Source: Brevibacillus sp. (GTDB lineage: Bacteria; Bacillota; Bacilli; Brevibacillales; Brevibacillaceae). From it: DNA of 16,064 nucleotides. The notes under the pieces are model-generated. The model saw only the letters and a program-made list of their open reading frames with translations. It ran no database searches and was not told where the DNA came from. The stretch covers positions 1-16,064 of the forward strand of contig JARDZO010000113.1 of assembly GCA_029240815.1 (NCBI GenBank), given 5' to 3'. The position numbers and the translations under genes are program-made. Positions 7,333-14,942 of this stretch are shown here, one piece after another. Position 1 is the first letter of the stretch. Each line of letters begins with the position of its first letter.

Positions 7333-9042
7333 TTACTTGTTCAATTTGTTATACAACGTTGCACGAGAAATACCGAGCCGCTTGGCTGCCGCCTGCTTGT
7401 TTCCGTTTTCCAGCTCGATTGCCCGCAGGATCACACGACGCTCATGGGCTTCCAGTTCTTCCTGCAACGAGATCAGATCGTCTGGCAATTCGATGGGGGA
7501 GGGCTTGGGCTGGCTTTGCAGCGAATACGGTAAATCTTCTTCCTTGATCATTCCATCGGTAGCAAAGACAACCAGACGCTCAATCGCATTCCTCAGCTCG
7601 CGAATGTTACCCGGCCAATCGTACTGCAGCAGGTTTTGCATCACGTTTTGCGAGATGGCATGAATGGGACGATTATAGCGTAAAGAAAACTCATAGAGGA
7701 AAAAATGCGCTAGTTCGATCGTATCCTCGATGCGCTCACGCAATGGCGGGATTTTCATGGTGACGACATTCAGGCGGTAGAACAGATCTTCCCGAAATCT
7801 CCCTTCCCTTACTAGTTCCTCAAGGTTTTTATTGGTGGCTGCAACGATCCGGAAGTCAGCCTCAATCTGCTTGGTTCCTCCCACTGGGTAGTACTTTTTC
7901 TCCTGCAGGACGCGGAGCAGCTTTACCTGCATATCGAGCGGCATCTCTCCGACCTCATCGAGGAACAGGGTGCCTCCACGTGCCAGCTCAATCATCCCTT
8001 TTTTCCCTTTTTGATCAGCCCCGGAAAAAGCGCCTTTCTCGTAGCCAAACAGTTCACTCTCGAACAGAGTAGGGGAAATCGCCCCGCAGTTGATGGCGAT
8101 AAACGGGGCGTTTGCTCCTTCGCGGACATCGTGTACTGCTTTGGCGAACAGCTCTTTGCCGACACCGCTTTCTCCCAGAATCAGGACGGTGGCTTGTGTG
8201 GCGCTGAGCTTTTGGATCATCGCTTTGATTTGCCGGATCGCGAGACTGCTTCCCTTGATTTGTTGAAAGGGATCGGAGGAGGGGCTCATTTTGGCCATTT
8301 CTTGCTGTAGATGGTTCACCTTTTTGTTGGCGTTGAGCAATTCCTGATTGAGCCGAACCTGGCTCGTAATATCCGTCTCAGCCGCAACTGCGCCGATGAT
8401 TTTGTCATGCAGGTAGATGGGATTGGTATTGATCAACACGACGAGATCTTCTCGCGGTTGATGCTGGTGGCGATAGAGGGATTGCCCGTTTTGGAGAGAC
8501 TTGAGGGTCTCCAGCATTTCGAGTGGGAAGTAACTTGTGATCGGGTGTCCGAGAACATCTTTGCTTTTCAAGGAAAAAATGCGTTCCGCGCCCTCCGTCC
8601 AGACCATGATCTTCGTTTCCTCATCGATGACGGAAATAGAGGCGTCCATCGTTTTGATCATCGTCTCAAAGTAGGCTTCGAGTACTTCATAGGATTCAAA
8701 GATGGATGGCAAAACCTTGCTTCGATCCAGATAACCGATCGGCTGGCCTGTCTCATCAAAGATGAGGAGGTGATCGTGTGCAGTCAAGTAACCAATCATC
8801 TGGGCAAGCGGTGTGTCATGCGGGATGGCCAGAGTCCTTTCCCATGGCAAACGGTATAGGTCTGTTCGGTTTTCGGCGGTCAAACGGGAGGAATGGGCGA
8901 CATGCCAGTTTTCTTCAGCTTTTACAAAAACGGTTTTGCTTTGCGCAGGATCTATGGTCTCTAGCTCTTCCATTTGGCAAATGAACAGATTCGACTGTAG
9001 GAGCTCTGTCAATGCGGGCAGTTTGTGTTTCAACCCAATCAT
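7333..9042 (-). CDS. Sigma-54-dependent transcriptional activator (PAS, AAA+, Fis-type HTH)
   Basis: A cytoplasmic enhancer-binding protein of 569 residues that drives open-complex formation by sigma-54 polymerase. The N-terminal part (about 60-115) reads like a single CBS-type repeat (DTPLAQMIGYL...HLLIFDETGQPIGYLDRSKV), followed by a PAS domain (about 120-225). The AAA+ core carries Walker A GESGVGKE (290-297), the sigma-54 contact loop as GAFSGA (337-342, usual GAFTGA), Walker B GGTLFLDE (356-363) and the arginine segment REDLFYRLN (417-425). A Fis-type helix-turn-helix ends the protein (about 530-569, NKQAAAKRLGISRATLYNKL). ATG 9042 has GGG directly abutting it, which is poor. TTG at 9033 (codon 4) has AAGGG 9 nt upstream and may be the true start. 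Domain order recalls RocR/PrdR-type amino-acid regulators. It is divergent from the catabolic operon and is the obvious regulator of both sigma-54 promoters. Confidence 0.93.
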   Translation of the reverse strand: MIGLKHKLPALTELLQSNLFICQMEELETIDPAQSKTVFVKAEENWHVAHSSRLTAENRTDLYRLPWERTLAIPHDTPLAQMIGYLTAHDHLLIFDETGQPIGYLDRSKVLPSIFESYEVLEAYFETMIKTMDASISVIDEETKIMVWTEGAERIFSLKSKDVLGHPITSYFPLEMLETLKSLQNGQSLYRHQHQPREDLVVLINTNPIYLHDKIIGAVAAETDITSQVRLNQELLNANKKVNHLQQEMAKMSPSSDPFQQIKGSSLAIRQIKAMIQKLSATQATVLILGESGVGKELFAKAVHDVREGANAPFIAINCGAISPTLFESELFGYEKGAFSGADQKGKKGMIELARGGTLFLDEVGEMPLDMQVKLLRVLQEKKYYPVGGTKQIEADFRIVAATNKNLEELVREGRFREDLFYRLNVVTMKIPPLRERIEDTIELAHFFLYEFSLRYNRPIHAISQNVMQNLLQYDWPGNIRELRNAIERLVVFATDGMIKEEDLPYSLQSQPKPSPIELPDDLISLQEELEAHERRVILRAIELENGNKQAAAKRLGISRATLYNKLNK

Positions 9043-9055
9043 CCCTTTTTCAGAG

Positions 9056-9073
9056 TGTATAAAATAATAAACA
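9056..9073. promoter_or_regulatory. Predicted activator site A2 in the divergent region
   Basis: TGTATAAAATAATAAACA shares its first nine bases with site A1 (31-48) and has the same 18-bp frame ending in ACA. It lies about 115 bp upstream of the catabolic start site. On the other strand it falls in the predicted 5' leader of the activator gene, 14 bp from its start codon. Confidence 0.6.
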
Positions 9074-9084
9074 CTTTCTTAATT

Positions 9085-9112
9085 ATTATACATTTGGTTT
9101 TTCGGATGTAAA
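9085..9112 (-). promoter_or_regulatory. Predicted sigma-A promoter of the activator gene
   Basis: On the minus strand, TTTACA (9112-9107) and TATAAT (9090-9085) are separated by 16 bp. This is a near-consensus vegetative promoter, with a start expected near 9078 and a leader of about 36 nt. Its -35 box is the left end of predicted activator site B2 and its leader contains site A2, so binding to these sites would be expected to restrict the activator's own transcription. Confidence 0.6.
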
Positions 9113-9124
9113 AGAATTTAGACA
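9107..9124. promoter_or_regulatory. Predicted activator site B2 in the divergent region
   Basis: TGTAAAAGAATTTAGACA matches A1 (31-48) at 15 of 18 positions and B1 (62-79) at 15 of 18. It starts 51 bp after the start of A2, close to five helical turns. Its centre is about 40 bp upstream of the -24 GG, one helical turn nearer than B1 is to its promoter. Confidence 0.65.
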
Positions 9125-9152
9125 AAGTTGATAAAAAACAAGCAAAACTTGG

Positions 9153-9170
9153 TTGGCATGACCTTTGCAA
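9153..9170 (+). promoter_or_regulatory. Sigma-54 (-24/-12) promoter of catabolic operon
   Basis: TTGGCATGACCTTTGCAA has GG at 9155-9156 and GC at 9167-9168 with exactly 10 bp between. The expected start is near 9180, leaving a leader of about 40 nt. The AT-rich stretch between site B2 and the promoter (9125-9150) could assist looping. It resembles the uptake operon promoter at 119-136 closely. Confidence 0.88.
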
Positions 9171-9219
9171 TTAAATAGAGCTGGAAAGACACACATTCTT
9201 TTTGGGGGAGAAATCAGCC

Positions 9220-10419
9220 ATGACGGTACGTACCCAATCCCATGCTGAAATCGCAGTAGTCGGAGGAGGCATCATCGGAGGAGCGATCGCTTATTACGCT
9301 GCCAAGTCCGGCCTCGATGTCGTTGTTCTGGAACGGGGGGAGCTGGCTTCGGGGACATCTTCCCGCTGCGATGGCAACATTCTGGCGATCGATAAAGATC
9401 CCGGTTTTGACAGCCAGATGTCGCTGAAGAGCCAAATGCTCGTCGAACAGCTCAGCCGTGAACTGGATCACTCGTTCGAGTACCGCGCACCGGGGAGCAT
9501 TCTCGTTTGCGAGTCGGATGCAGAGATGGAAGCAGCGCAAGAATGGGTGAGACGCCAAAGTGAAGCGGGGCTGCCGTTTCGGATGCTCGATCGGTCGGAC
9601 ATCAAACAAGAGTCACCCTACTTTGCCGACGATCTGTTGGGTGGACTCGAATGCGCGACTGACTCTACCGTCAATCCGTACATGCTCACCTTTGCCTTGT
9701 TTGAAGGGGCAAAGAAGCACGGCGCACGGATCATGCAGCGTACAGAGGTGAAGTCGTTGCGGCGTGATGAGGCGACTGGCAGCTTTCATCTGGAGACGAG
9801 TGCAGGCAGCATGACGGCAAAGAAGGTGGTCAACGCTGCTGGGGTATGGGCACCCGTCGTTGGGCAAATGGTCGGGGTAGATATTCCGATTCATCCGCGA
9901 AAAGGCCATTTGATTGTCGCTTCCAGACAGATGCCCGTCGGTGTGAGAAAGGTGATGGAATTCGGGTACTTGATTTCCAAATTCGGCGGTCAGCGGCAGG
10001 TGGATGAGGAGACGGAAAAGTACGGCGTGGCACTGGTATTTGAACCGACGGAGAGCCAAAATTTCCTGATCGGTTCCAGTCGTCAGTTCGTAGGCTTTGA
10101 CACCAAGGTCGATCTCAATGTCGTGCGCTGCATGGCGAGGCGAGCCTTGCGTTTTTACCCGAAGATCGCTGATTTTGCGGTCATCCGCACTTACTGTGGG
10201 CTGAGGCCGTGGACAGAGGATCACCTGCCTATCATTTCACGTGTCGAGGAAGTCCCAGGCTACTTCATTGCGGCTGGGCATGAAGGAGATGGCATCAGTC
10301 TCGCAGCGGTGACAGGGAAAGTCCTCTCAGAAATGCTGCGTGGGGAGAGCGACACGATCATCCCGCTCGATCCTTTGCGCCATGACCGATTTTCTAACAA
10401 AGGGGTGTTGCATCGATGA
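9220..10419 (+). CDS. FAD-dependent D-amino-acid oxidoreductase, probable D-hydroxyproline dehydrogenase
   Basis: A DAO-family flavoenzyme of 399 residues. The FAD-binding Rossmann motif is VVGGGIIGGAIAYYAAKSG (about 13-31), with the acidic end of the second strand at VVLERG. NAAGVWA (about 205-211) and a C-terminal GYFIAAGHEGDGISLAAVTG complete the flavin pocket. ATG 9220 is chosen: GGGGGAG at 9204-9210 is 9 nt upstream. An in-frame TTG at 9202 overlaps that ribosome binding site. As the first gene of an operon with an epimerase and a DapA-like deaminase, the likely reaction is cis-4-hydroxy-D-proline to 1-pyrroline-4-hydroxy-2-carboxylate. It is a single-polypeptide enzyme, since no partner subunits of the multi-subunit type are present. 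Whether it is an oxidase or a respiratory-chain dehydrogenase cannot be read from the sequence. Confidence 0.88.
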   Translation: MTVRTQSHAEIAVVGGGIIGGAIAYYAAKSGLDVVVLERGELASGTSSRCDGNILAIDKDPGFDSQMSLKSQMLVEQLSRELDHSFEYRAPGSILVCESDAEMEAAQEWVRRQSEAGLPFRMLDRSDIKQESPYFADDLLGGLECATDSTVNPYMLTFALFEGAKKHGARIMQRTEVKSLRRDEATGSFHLETSAGSMTAKKVVNAAGVWAPVVGQMVGVDIPIHPRKGHLIVASRQMPVGVRKVMEFGYLISKFGGQRQVDEETEKYGVALVFEPTESQNFLIGSSRQFVGFDTKVDLNVVRCMARRALRFYPKIADFAVIRTYCGLRPWTEDHLPIISRVEEVPGYFIAAGHEGDGISLAAVTGKVLSEMLRGESDTIIPLDPLRHDRFSNKGVLHR

Positions 10420-11441
10420 AAGCGAGCCGGGTATTTTCTACCGTCGATACGCATACCGGCGGAAATCCGACGAGAACCGTCATCAGCGGCCTGCCCAAGC
10501 TCGAAGGGCAAACGATGGCAGAAAAAATGCTACACATGAAAGAAGAGTACGACTGGATTCGCACCTTGCTGATGTATGAGCCGCGCGGACATGACGTGAT
10601 GTCAGGTGCCTTGATCGTCGAGCCATGCCACCCTGACGCAGACGTTGGTGTCATCTATATCGAGACAGGTGGGTACTTGCCGATGTGCGGGCACGATACG
10701 ATCGGTTTGTGTACAACACTTGTCGAGACCGGCCTGATTCCCGTGACAGAGCCGATTACCAAAGTCATGCTGGATACACCAGCTGGACTCGTAAAAGTAG
10801 AGATCCAGGTCGAGGAAGGCAAGGCTCGTGAAGTGTCATTCCGAAACATCCCTGCGTTTCTCTACAAAACCGATGTGACGGTAGAGGTCGAGGGCTTGGG
10901 AAAGGTCACGTGTGATATTGCTTACGGCGGCAATTTTTACGCCATCACGGATGCGCGCAAGCTCGGTTTGGAGCTCGTTCCATCCCATGCGTCTACCATC
11001 GTCGATATCGCTGTGCGCATTCGCAAGGCAATCAATCATTCGCTTGAGGTCGTTCACCCGGATAAGCCGTTCATTCGCGGTTTGACCCATGTGGAATTTT
11101 ATACGGCACCCAGTCATCCGGATGCTGATGTGAAAAACACGGTAGTCGTACCTCCGGGAGGGATTGACCGCTCTCCCTGCGGAACGGGGACGTCAGCAAA
11201 ATTGGCAACCTTGTTTGCCAAAGGAGAAATTGGTATCGGCGATCCGTTTGTGCATGAAAGCATCGTCGGTTCTCTGTTTACAGGCAAGGTGCTCGAGGTG
11301 ACAGAAGAAGGCGGGCTTCCTGCTGTGGTGACGCAAATCGCAGGTTCCGCCTGGTTGATGGGCAAGCATACGATTTTTTACAACCCGGAAGACGAGCTGG
11401 CGACAGGATTTTTGCTCATTCCGCCGTCGACCGATCATTAA
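10416..11441 (+). CDS. Proline racemase family enzyme, probable 4-hydroxyproline 2-epimerase or proline racemase (paralogue 1)
   Basis: A 341-residue cytoplasmic, cofactor-independent racemase/epimerase. Both catalytic cysteines of the two-base mechanism are present: Cys91 in MCGHDTIG and Cys255 in [12 protein letters not shown] dehydratase would normally have Thr at the second site. The family opening DTHTGG (11-16) and MYEPRGH (53-59) are intact. The motif here is MCGHD, where many members have MCGHG. The start codon overlaps the stop of the FAD gene in ATGA, with AAAGGGG upstream, so the two are translationally coupled. Role inferred: trans-4-hydroxy-L-proline to cis-4-hydroxy-D-proline, feeding the FAD enzyme. 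Proline racemase is the alternative and the sequence alone does not settle it. Confidence 0.9.
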   Translation: MKASRVFSTVDTHTGGNPTRTVISGLPKLEGQTMAEKMLHMKEEYDWIRTLLMYEPRGHDVMSGALIVEPCHPDADVGVIYIETGGYLPMCGHDTIGLCTTLVETGLIPVTEPITKVMLDTPAGLVKVEIQVEEGKAREVSFRNIPAFLYKTDVTVEVEGLGKVTCDIAYGGNFYAITDARKLGLELVPSHASTIVDIAVRIRKAINHSLEVVHPDKPFIRGLTHVEFYTAPSHPDADVKNTVVVPPGGIDRSPCGTGTSAKLATLFAKGEIGIGDPFVHESIVGSLFTGKVLEVTEEGGLPAVVTQIAGSAWLMGKHTIFYNPEDELATGFLLIPPSTDH

Positions 11442-11484
11442 TTTTTAAAAAACAAACCAGTCAATCTGGAGAGGAGAATGAACA

Positions 11485-12369
11485 ATGACAAGAGTTGCAG
11501 GCGTTTACGTGGCGATCGTCACACCGTTTACGAGCGATTACGAGGTAGATTACAAACGTCTCACCGAGCTGTGCGATTGGCTGATTCAGGAAGGGGTAGA
11601 TGGACTCGTACCGTCAGGCTCCCTCGGCGAATACGCCACGATGACAGCAGAAGAACGGGCAAAGGTGATCAACACGGTCATTGCTGCAGCAAAAGGACGA
11701 GTTCCTGTCGTCGTCGGCTCCGCAGCTCCATCTACTCGCCAGGCTGTTGAGTGGGTGCAATTTTCCAAGGACGCAGGAGCAGCAGGAGTGATGGCCCTGC
11801 CGCCGATCAATTATAAGCCACTCTTGCCAGAAGTATTTGCTCACTACGAAGCGCTGAATACAGTCGGCTTGCCAATCATCGCCTACAACAACCCGCACGA
11901 TTACAAGATCGATCTGACGCCAGACATCTTGGCCGAGCTGTCCAAGCTGGAAAACGTGGTTGCAGTCAAGGAGTTCTCCGGAGACGTGCGCCGCATGCAG
12001 GATATCCTCGCACAGACTGACCTGGAAGTCATGATCGGTGTGGATGATTTGGTGATGGAAGGCGCACTGATCGGCGCGACAGGCTGGATCGCGGGCGTAC
12101 CGAATGCTTTGCCAAAAGAAGGTGTCGAAATCTTCCGTCTGGCACGCGCTGGCAAGCTGGAAGAAGCACAAGCTCTCTATCGTCGCCTTCTGCCACTGTT
12201 CCACTACGATGCGAGCCCGCAATTGGTTCAATCGATCAAATACATGATGGAGCTGGCTGGATTCCCTGTGGGGCCAACTCGTCCACCACGTCTCCCTTTG
12301 CCACAAGACTACAACGCTGGCATCAAAAAAGCGTTTGACTACGCGGTAGGCACAGCTGCTGGGAAATAA
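11485..12369 (+). CDS. DapA-family lyase, probable 1-pyrroline-4-hydroxy-2-carboxylate deaminase
   Basis: A 294-residue (beta/alpha)8 class I aldolase-type enzyme. The Schiff-base lysine is Lys162 (VVAVKEFSGD) and the partner tyrosine Tyr134 (IIAYNNPHD). The GTTGE loop of true dihydrodipicolinate synthase is replaced by GSLGE (45-49). The stretch after Tyr is NNPHDYKI, where DHDPS has an arginine that binds its substrate. Lysine biosynthesis is therefore unlikely. The family's hydroxyproline branch converts pyrroline-4-hydroxy-2-carboxylate to alpha-ketoglutarate semialdehyde with release of ammonia. The genes on both sides (epimerase and dehydrogenase before, semialdehyde dehydrogenase after) fit this exactly. 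The start is ATG 11485, with GGAGAGGAG upstream; a short AT-rich gap of 43 bp separates it from the epimerase. Confidence 0.9.
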   Translation: MTRVAGVYVAIVTPFTSDYEVDYKRLTELCDWLIQEGVDGLVPSGSLGEYATMTAEERAKVINTVIAAAKGRVPVVVGSAAPSTRQAVEWVQFSKDAGAAGVMALPPINYKPLLPEVFAHYEALNTVGLPIIAYNNPHDYKIDLTPDILAELSKLENVVAVKEFSGDVRRMQDILAQTDLEVMIGVDDLVMEGALIGATGWIAGVPNALPKEGVEIFRLARAGKLEEAQALYRRLLPLFHYDASPQLVQSIKYMMELAGFPVGPTRPPRLPLPQDYNAGIKKAFDYAVGTAAGK

Positions 12370-12381
12370 GGAGGGGCATGG

Positions 12382-13821
12382 ATGCAAAGCAAAAACTGGA
12401 TTGGCGGCGAGTGGATCACACCTGCTGGCAGCGAAGTGACGGTCGTGAATCCGTCGCGTACGACAGAACAAGTCGGGGTCGTTCATTTTTCTGATCGTTC
12501 CCACGTCTTTGCTGCAGAACAAGCGGCTCGTGAGGCACAGAAAAAGTGGGCGAACATGACAGGAGCCGCGCGGGGAGAGATTTTGTATCAGATGGCAGCC
12601 TTTCTGGAAGCTCATGCAGACGAACTGGCACGATTGGCGAGCCAGGAGATGGGTAAGCAGATCGGCGAAATGAGGGGCGAGGTGGCAAGGGGGGTCAGTC
12701 TGTTACGCTATTACGCGGGAGAAGGCATGCGTTCAAATGGCAATGTCATTCCCTCTGCTGACACCAACGTCTTGCAGTACACTCGCCGTGTGCCGCTCGG
12801 TGTCGTGGCTGTTATCACGCCTTGGAATTTTCCAGTGGCGATTCCGATCTGGAAAATCGCTCCGGCGTTGATCTGCGGCAATGCGGTGATTTGGAAGCCA
12901 GCAGAAAATGGCTCCTTGACTGCTACAAAGCTGGCAGAGATGTTTGCCGAGACGAAGCTTCCGGCAGGCGTTTTGAATCTGGTGATTGGACGTGGCCGAG
13001 AAGTTGGTACGGCACTTACAGAGGAAGCCGCTGTTGATGCGGTCAGCTTTACTGGCTCGTCCGCAACCGGCAGACAGATCGCCATCGCGTGCGCTGGTCG
13101 CAATATGAAATATCAGACGGAGATGGGCGGTAAAAATGCGGCGATTGTTCTGGCCGATGCCGATCTCGACAAAACCATTCCGATCCTTTTGAGCGGTGCG
13201 TTTAAGTCCGCTGGGCAAAAATGTACGGCCACCAGTCGGATCATTGTAGAGAAAGCCATCTACCAACAACTCGCAGAGCGTCTGCAAAGCGCGATTTCCT
13301 CGTGTATGGTAGGTGAAGCTCTCGATCCTGCGGCATACCTGGGGCCTGTCGCCTCGGTAGAGCAATACGAAAAGGTGAGCAAGTACGTGGGGATGGCAAG
13401 TGAGCAGGCGACTCTGGTCGCGCAAAGTCCTTCACTGGCGAATGCAGAACAAGGCTATTTTATCCGCCCGATGATTGTCGAGGGAGTCGGCGCCTCACAT
13501 GCTCTGGTGCAGGAGGAAGTCTTTGGTCCGTTGGCCGTCATGCTCGCAGCGGAAGACTTTGCGGAGGCCGTAGAGCTGTGCAATCAGACGGTGTACGGAT
13601 TGAGTGCGTCGTTGTTCACCCGCGATCTGGCGAGTGCCCATCGCTTTCTGGACGTGGCGCAAGCGGGAATGGTCAGGGTCAATCAGGAGACGGCAGGCGT
13701 CGAGTATCAGGCTCCATTTGGCGGTATGAAGTTGTCCAGCTCTCACACCCGTGAGCAAGGACAGGCGGCTTTGGACTTCTACAGCGAGGTCAAGACGTGT
13801 GCGATCAAATATGTTTGGTAG
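12382..13821 (+). CDS. Aldehyde dehydrogenase, probable alpha-ketoglutarate semialdehyde dehydrogenase
   Basis: A 479-residue NAD(P)-dependent aldehyde dehydrogenase. Visible are the coenzyme strand PWNFP with the oxyanion Asn149, FTGSSATGRQI (about 223-233), the general base Glu247 in ETEMGG-type context (QTEMGGKNAA) and the catalytic Cys281 (GQKCTATSR). Length is normal for the family. Start ATG 12382 follows TAAGGAGGGG, 12 bp after the deaminase stop. It closes the pathway by oxidising alpha-ketoglutarate semialdehyde to alpha-ketoglutarate. The family includes many closely similar succinate-semialdehyde and other dehydrogenases, so the substrate is assigned from the operon, not from the protein. 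Confidence 0.9.
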   Translation: MQSKNWIGGEWITPAGSEVTVVNPSRTTEQVGVVHFSDRSHVFAAEQAAREAQKKWANMTGAARGEILYQMAAFLEAHADELARLASQEMGKQIGEMRGEVARGVSLLRYYAGEGMRSNGNVIPSADTNVLQYTRRVPLGVVAVITPWNFPVAIPIWKIAPALICGNAVIWKPAENGSLTATKLAEMFAETKLPAGVLNLVIGRGREVGTALTEEAAVDAVSFTGSSATGRQIAIACAGRNMKYQTEMGGKNAAIVLADADLDKTIPILLSGAFKSAGQKCTATSRIIVEKAIYQQLAERLQSAISSCMVGEALDPAAYLGPVASVEQYEKVSKYVGMASEQATLVAQSPSLANAEQGYFIRPMIVEGVGASHALVQEEVFGPLAVMLAAEDFAEAVELCNQTVYGLSASLFTRDLASAHRFLDVAQAGMVRVNQETAGVEYQAPFGGMKLSSSHTREQGQAALDFYSEVKTCAIKYVW

Positions 13822-13853
13822 TGTTTGCCTAGTAGGGTGATGGGGAGGATGTC

Positions 13854-14858
13854 ATGAAGATCAATCAGTTGTTTACGACGATCGACGCCCACACCGGAGG
13901 AGAGCCGCTGCGCATCATCACGGGCGGCATTCCTCCGGTCAAAGGTGAGACGATTCTAGAGAAAAGACGGTACTTTCGCGAAGAACTGGATGACATCCGC
14001 CGCGTGCTTATGTACGAGCCGAGGGGCCATCACGGTATGTATGGCTGCGTGATGACCGATCCTGTGAGCCCAGATGCTGCATTTGGAGTTCTGTTCATGC
14101 ATAACGAAGGGTACAGCACCATGTGCGGACACGGGATCATCGCGGTGGTGACCGCCGCTTACGAAACGGGACTGTTAAAGGCAGATGACGGAAAACGTGA
14201 CATCGTCATTGACAGCCCTGCCGGACGGATTCTGGCCCGAGCCAACGTAGAGGGCGAGCAAGTGAACTCCGTTTCGTTTGAAAATGTTGCCTCTTTTGTC
14301 TATGCACAGGATGTTTCCATCGAGTGGGAGGGGCGTACCTTTCTTGTCGATATCGCATTCGGTGGTGCTTTTTATGCAGTCGTACAGGCGAAGGATTTGG
14401 GCGTGCAGGTAGAAATCGAGCAGTTGCCGATGCTTCAGGAGTGGGGCGCACGCATCAAGGAACAGATCGAATCCAAGATGCTGGTGGTTCATCCGCATGA
14501 GCCTGAGTTGACCGGCATTTATGGCGTCATCATTTCCGATGAACCGAAAAAACAAGATTCTCACCTACGCAACGTCACGATTTTTGCAGACAAACAGGTG
14601 GATCGCTCTCCGTGTGGGACGGGAACAGCAGCACGAGTAGCGACCCTGTTCGCGAGAGGGCAGTTGGCTCTCGGTGAGCCGTTTGTTCACGAAGGGATCG
14701 TGAACAGCCAGTTTGTCGGTAAAGTAGTAGGGACGACGCAGGTAGGCGAGTACGAGGCTGTCATTCCGACAATCGAAGGAAAGGCATTCATCACGGGGCT
14801 GCACCAGTTTGTTGTGGACCCTACCGATCCGCTGAAAGATGGCTTTTTGCTGCGGTAA
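13854..14858 (+). CDS. Proline racemase family enzyme, second paralogue in the operon
   Basis: A 334-residue racemase/epimerase, clearly homologous to the protein at 10416-11441 but divergent throughout. Both catalytic Cys are kept: Cys91 ([17 protein letters not shown]) and Cys254 ([13 protein letters not shown]). A Thr at the second site, the usual mark of trans-3-hydroxy-L-proline dehydratase, is absent. DAHTGGE (11-17) and MYEPRGH are intact, and MCGHGII differs from MCGHDTIG of paralogue 1. The ribosome binding site GGGGAGG (13842-13848) is 5 nt before ATG. It is the last gene before the terminator. Having two Cys/Cys paralogues suggests different substrates, for example hydroxyproline and proline, or 4-Hyp and 3-Hyp. 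Which does which is open. Confidence 0.9.
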   Translation: MKINQLFTTIDAHTGGEPLRIITGGIPPVKGETILEKRRYFREELDDIRRVLMYEPRGHHGMYGCVMTDPVSPDAAFGVLFMHNEGYSTMCGHGIIAVVTAAYETGLLKADDGKRDIVIDSPAGRILARANVEGEQVNSVSFENVASFVYAQDVSIEWEGRTFLVDIAFGGAFYAVVQAKDLGVQVEIEQLPMLQEWGARIKEQIESKMLVVHPHEPELTGIYGVIISDEPKKQDSHLRNVTIFADKQVDRSPCGTGTAARVATLFARGQLALGEPFVHEGIVNSQFVGKVVGTTQVGEYEAVIPTIEGKAFITGLHQFVVDPTDPLKDGFLLR

Positions 14859-14874
14859 GTTTAATCTAGAGATG

Positions 14875-14910
14875 AAAATGGCTGCGACTTGGGTGCAGCC
14901 ATTTTTTGTT
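14875..14910 (+). terminator. Intrinsic terminator of catabolic operon
   Basis: AAAATGGCTGC (14875-14885) pairs perfectly with GCAGCCATTTT (14895-14905) around a 9-nt loop, with a run of Ts to 14907. This is a textbook factor-independent terminator, 17 bp after the stop of the last gene. Confidence 0.92.
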
Positions 14911-14942
14911 TGGGTCAGTAAAAGCATGTCTAACAAAATCAA

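Noticed and set aside
11485..12369. Dihydrodipicolinate synthase (lysine biosynthesis DapA)
   Set aside because: The GTTGE loop is GSLGE and the substrate-binding arginine region is replaced by NNPHD. The operon is catabolic, so the hydroxyproline deaminase branch fits better.
11614..12615. Long minus-strand open frame of 333 codons across the deaminase and dehydrogenase genes
   Set aside because: It lies opposite two well-supported genes, has low-complexity Cys/His/Arg-rich content and no recognisable domain. The same applies to 2284-3042 and 3167-3955 on the minus strand.
13854..14858. trans-3-hydroxy-L-proline dehydratase for the second paralogue
   Set aside because: The second catalytic position is Cys254 rather than the usual Thr, so a plain dehydratase call is not supported. 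It is kept only as a minor possibility.
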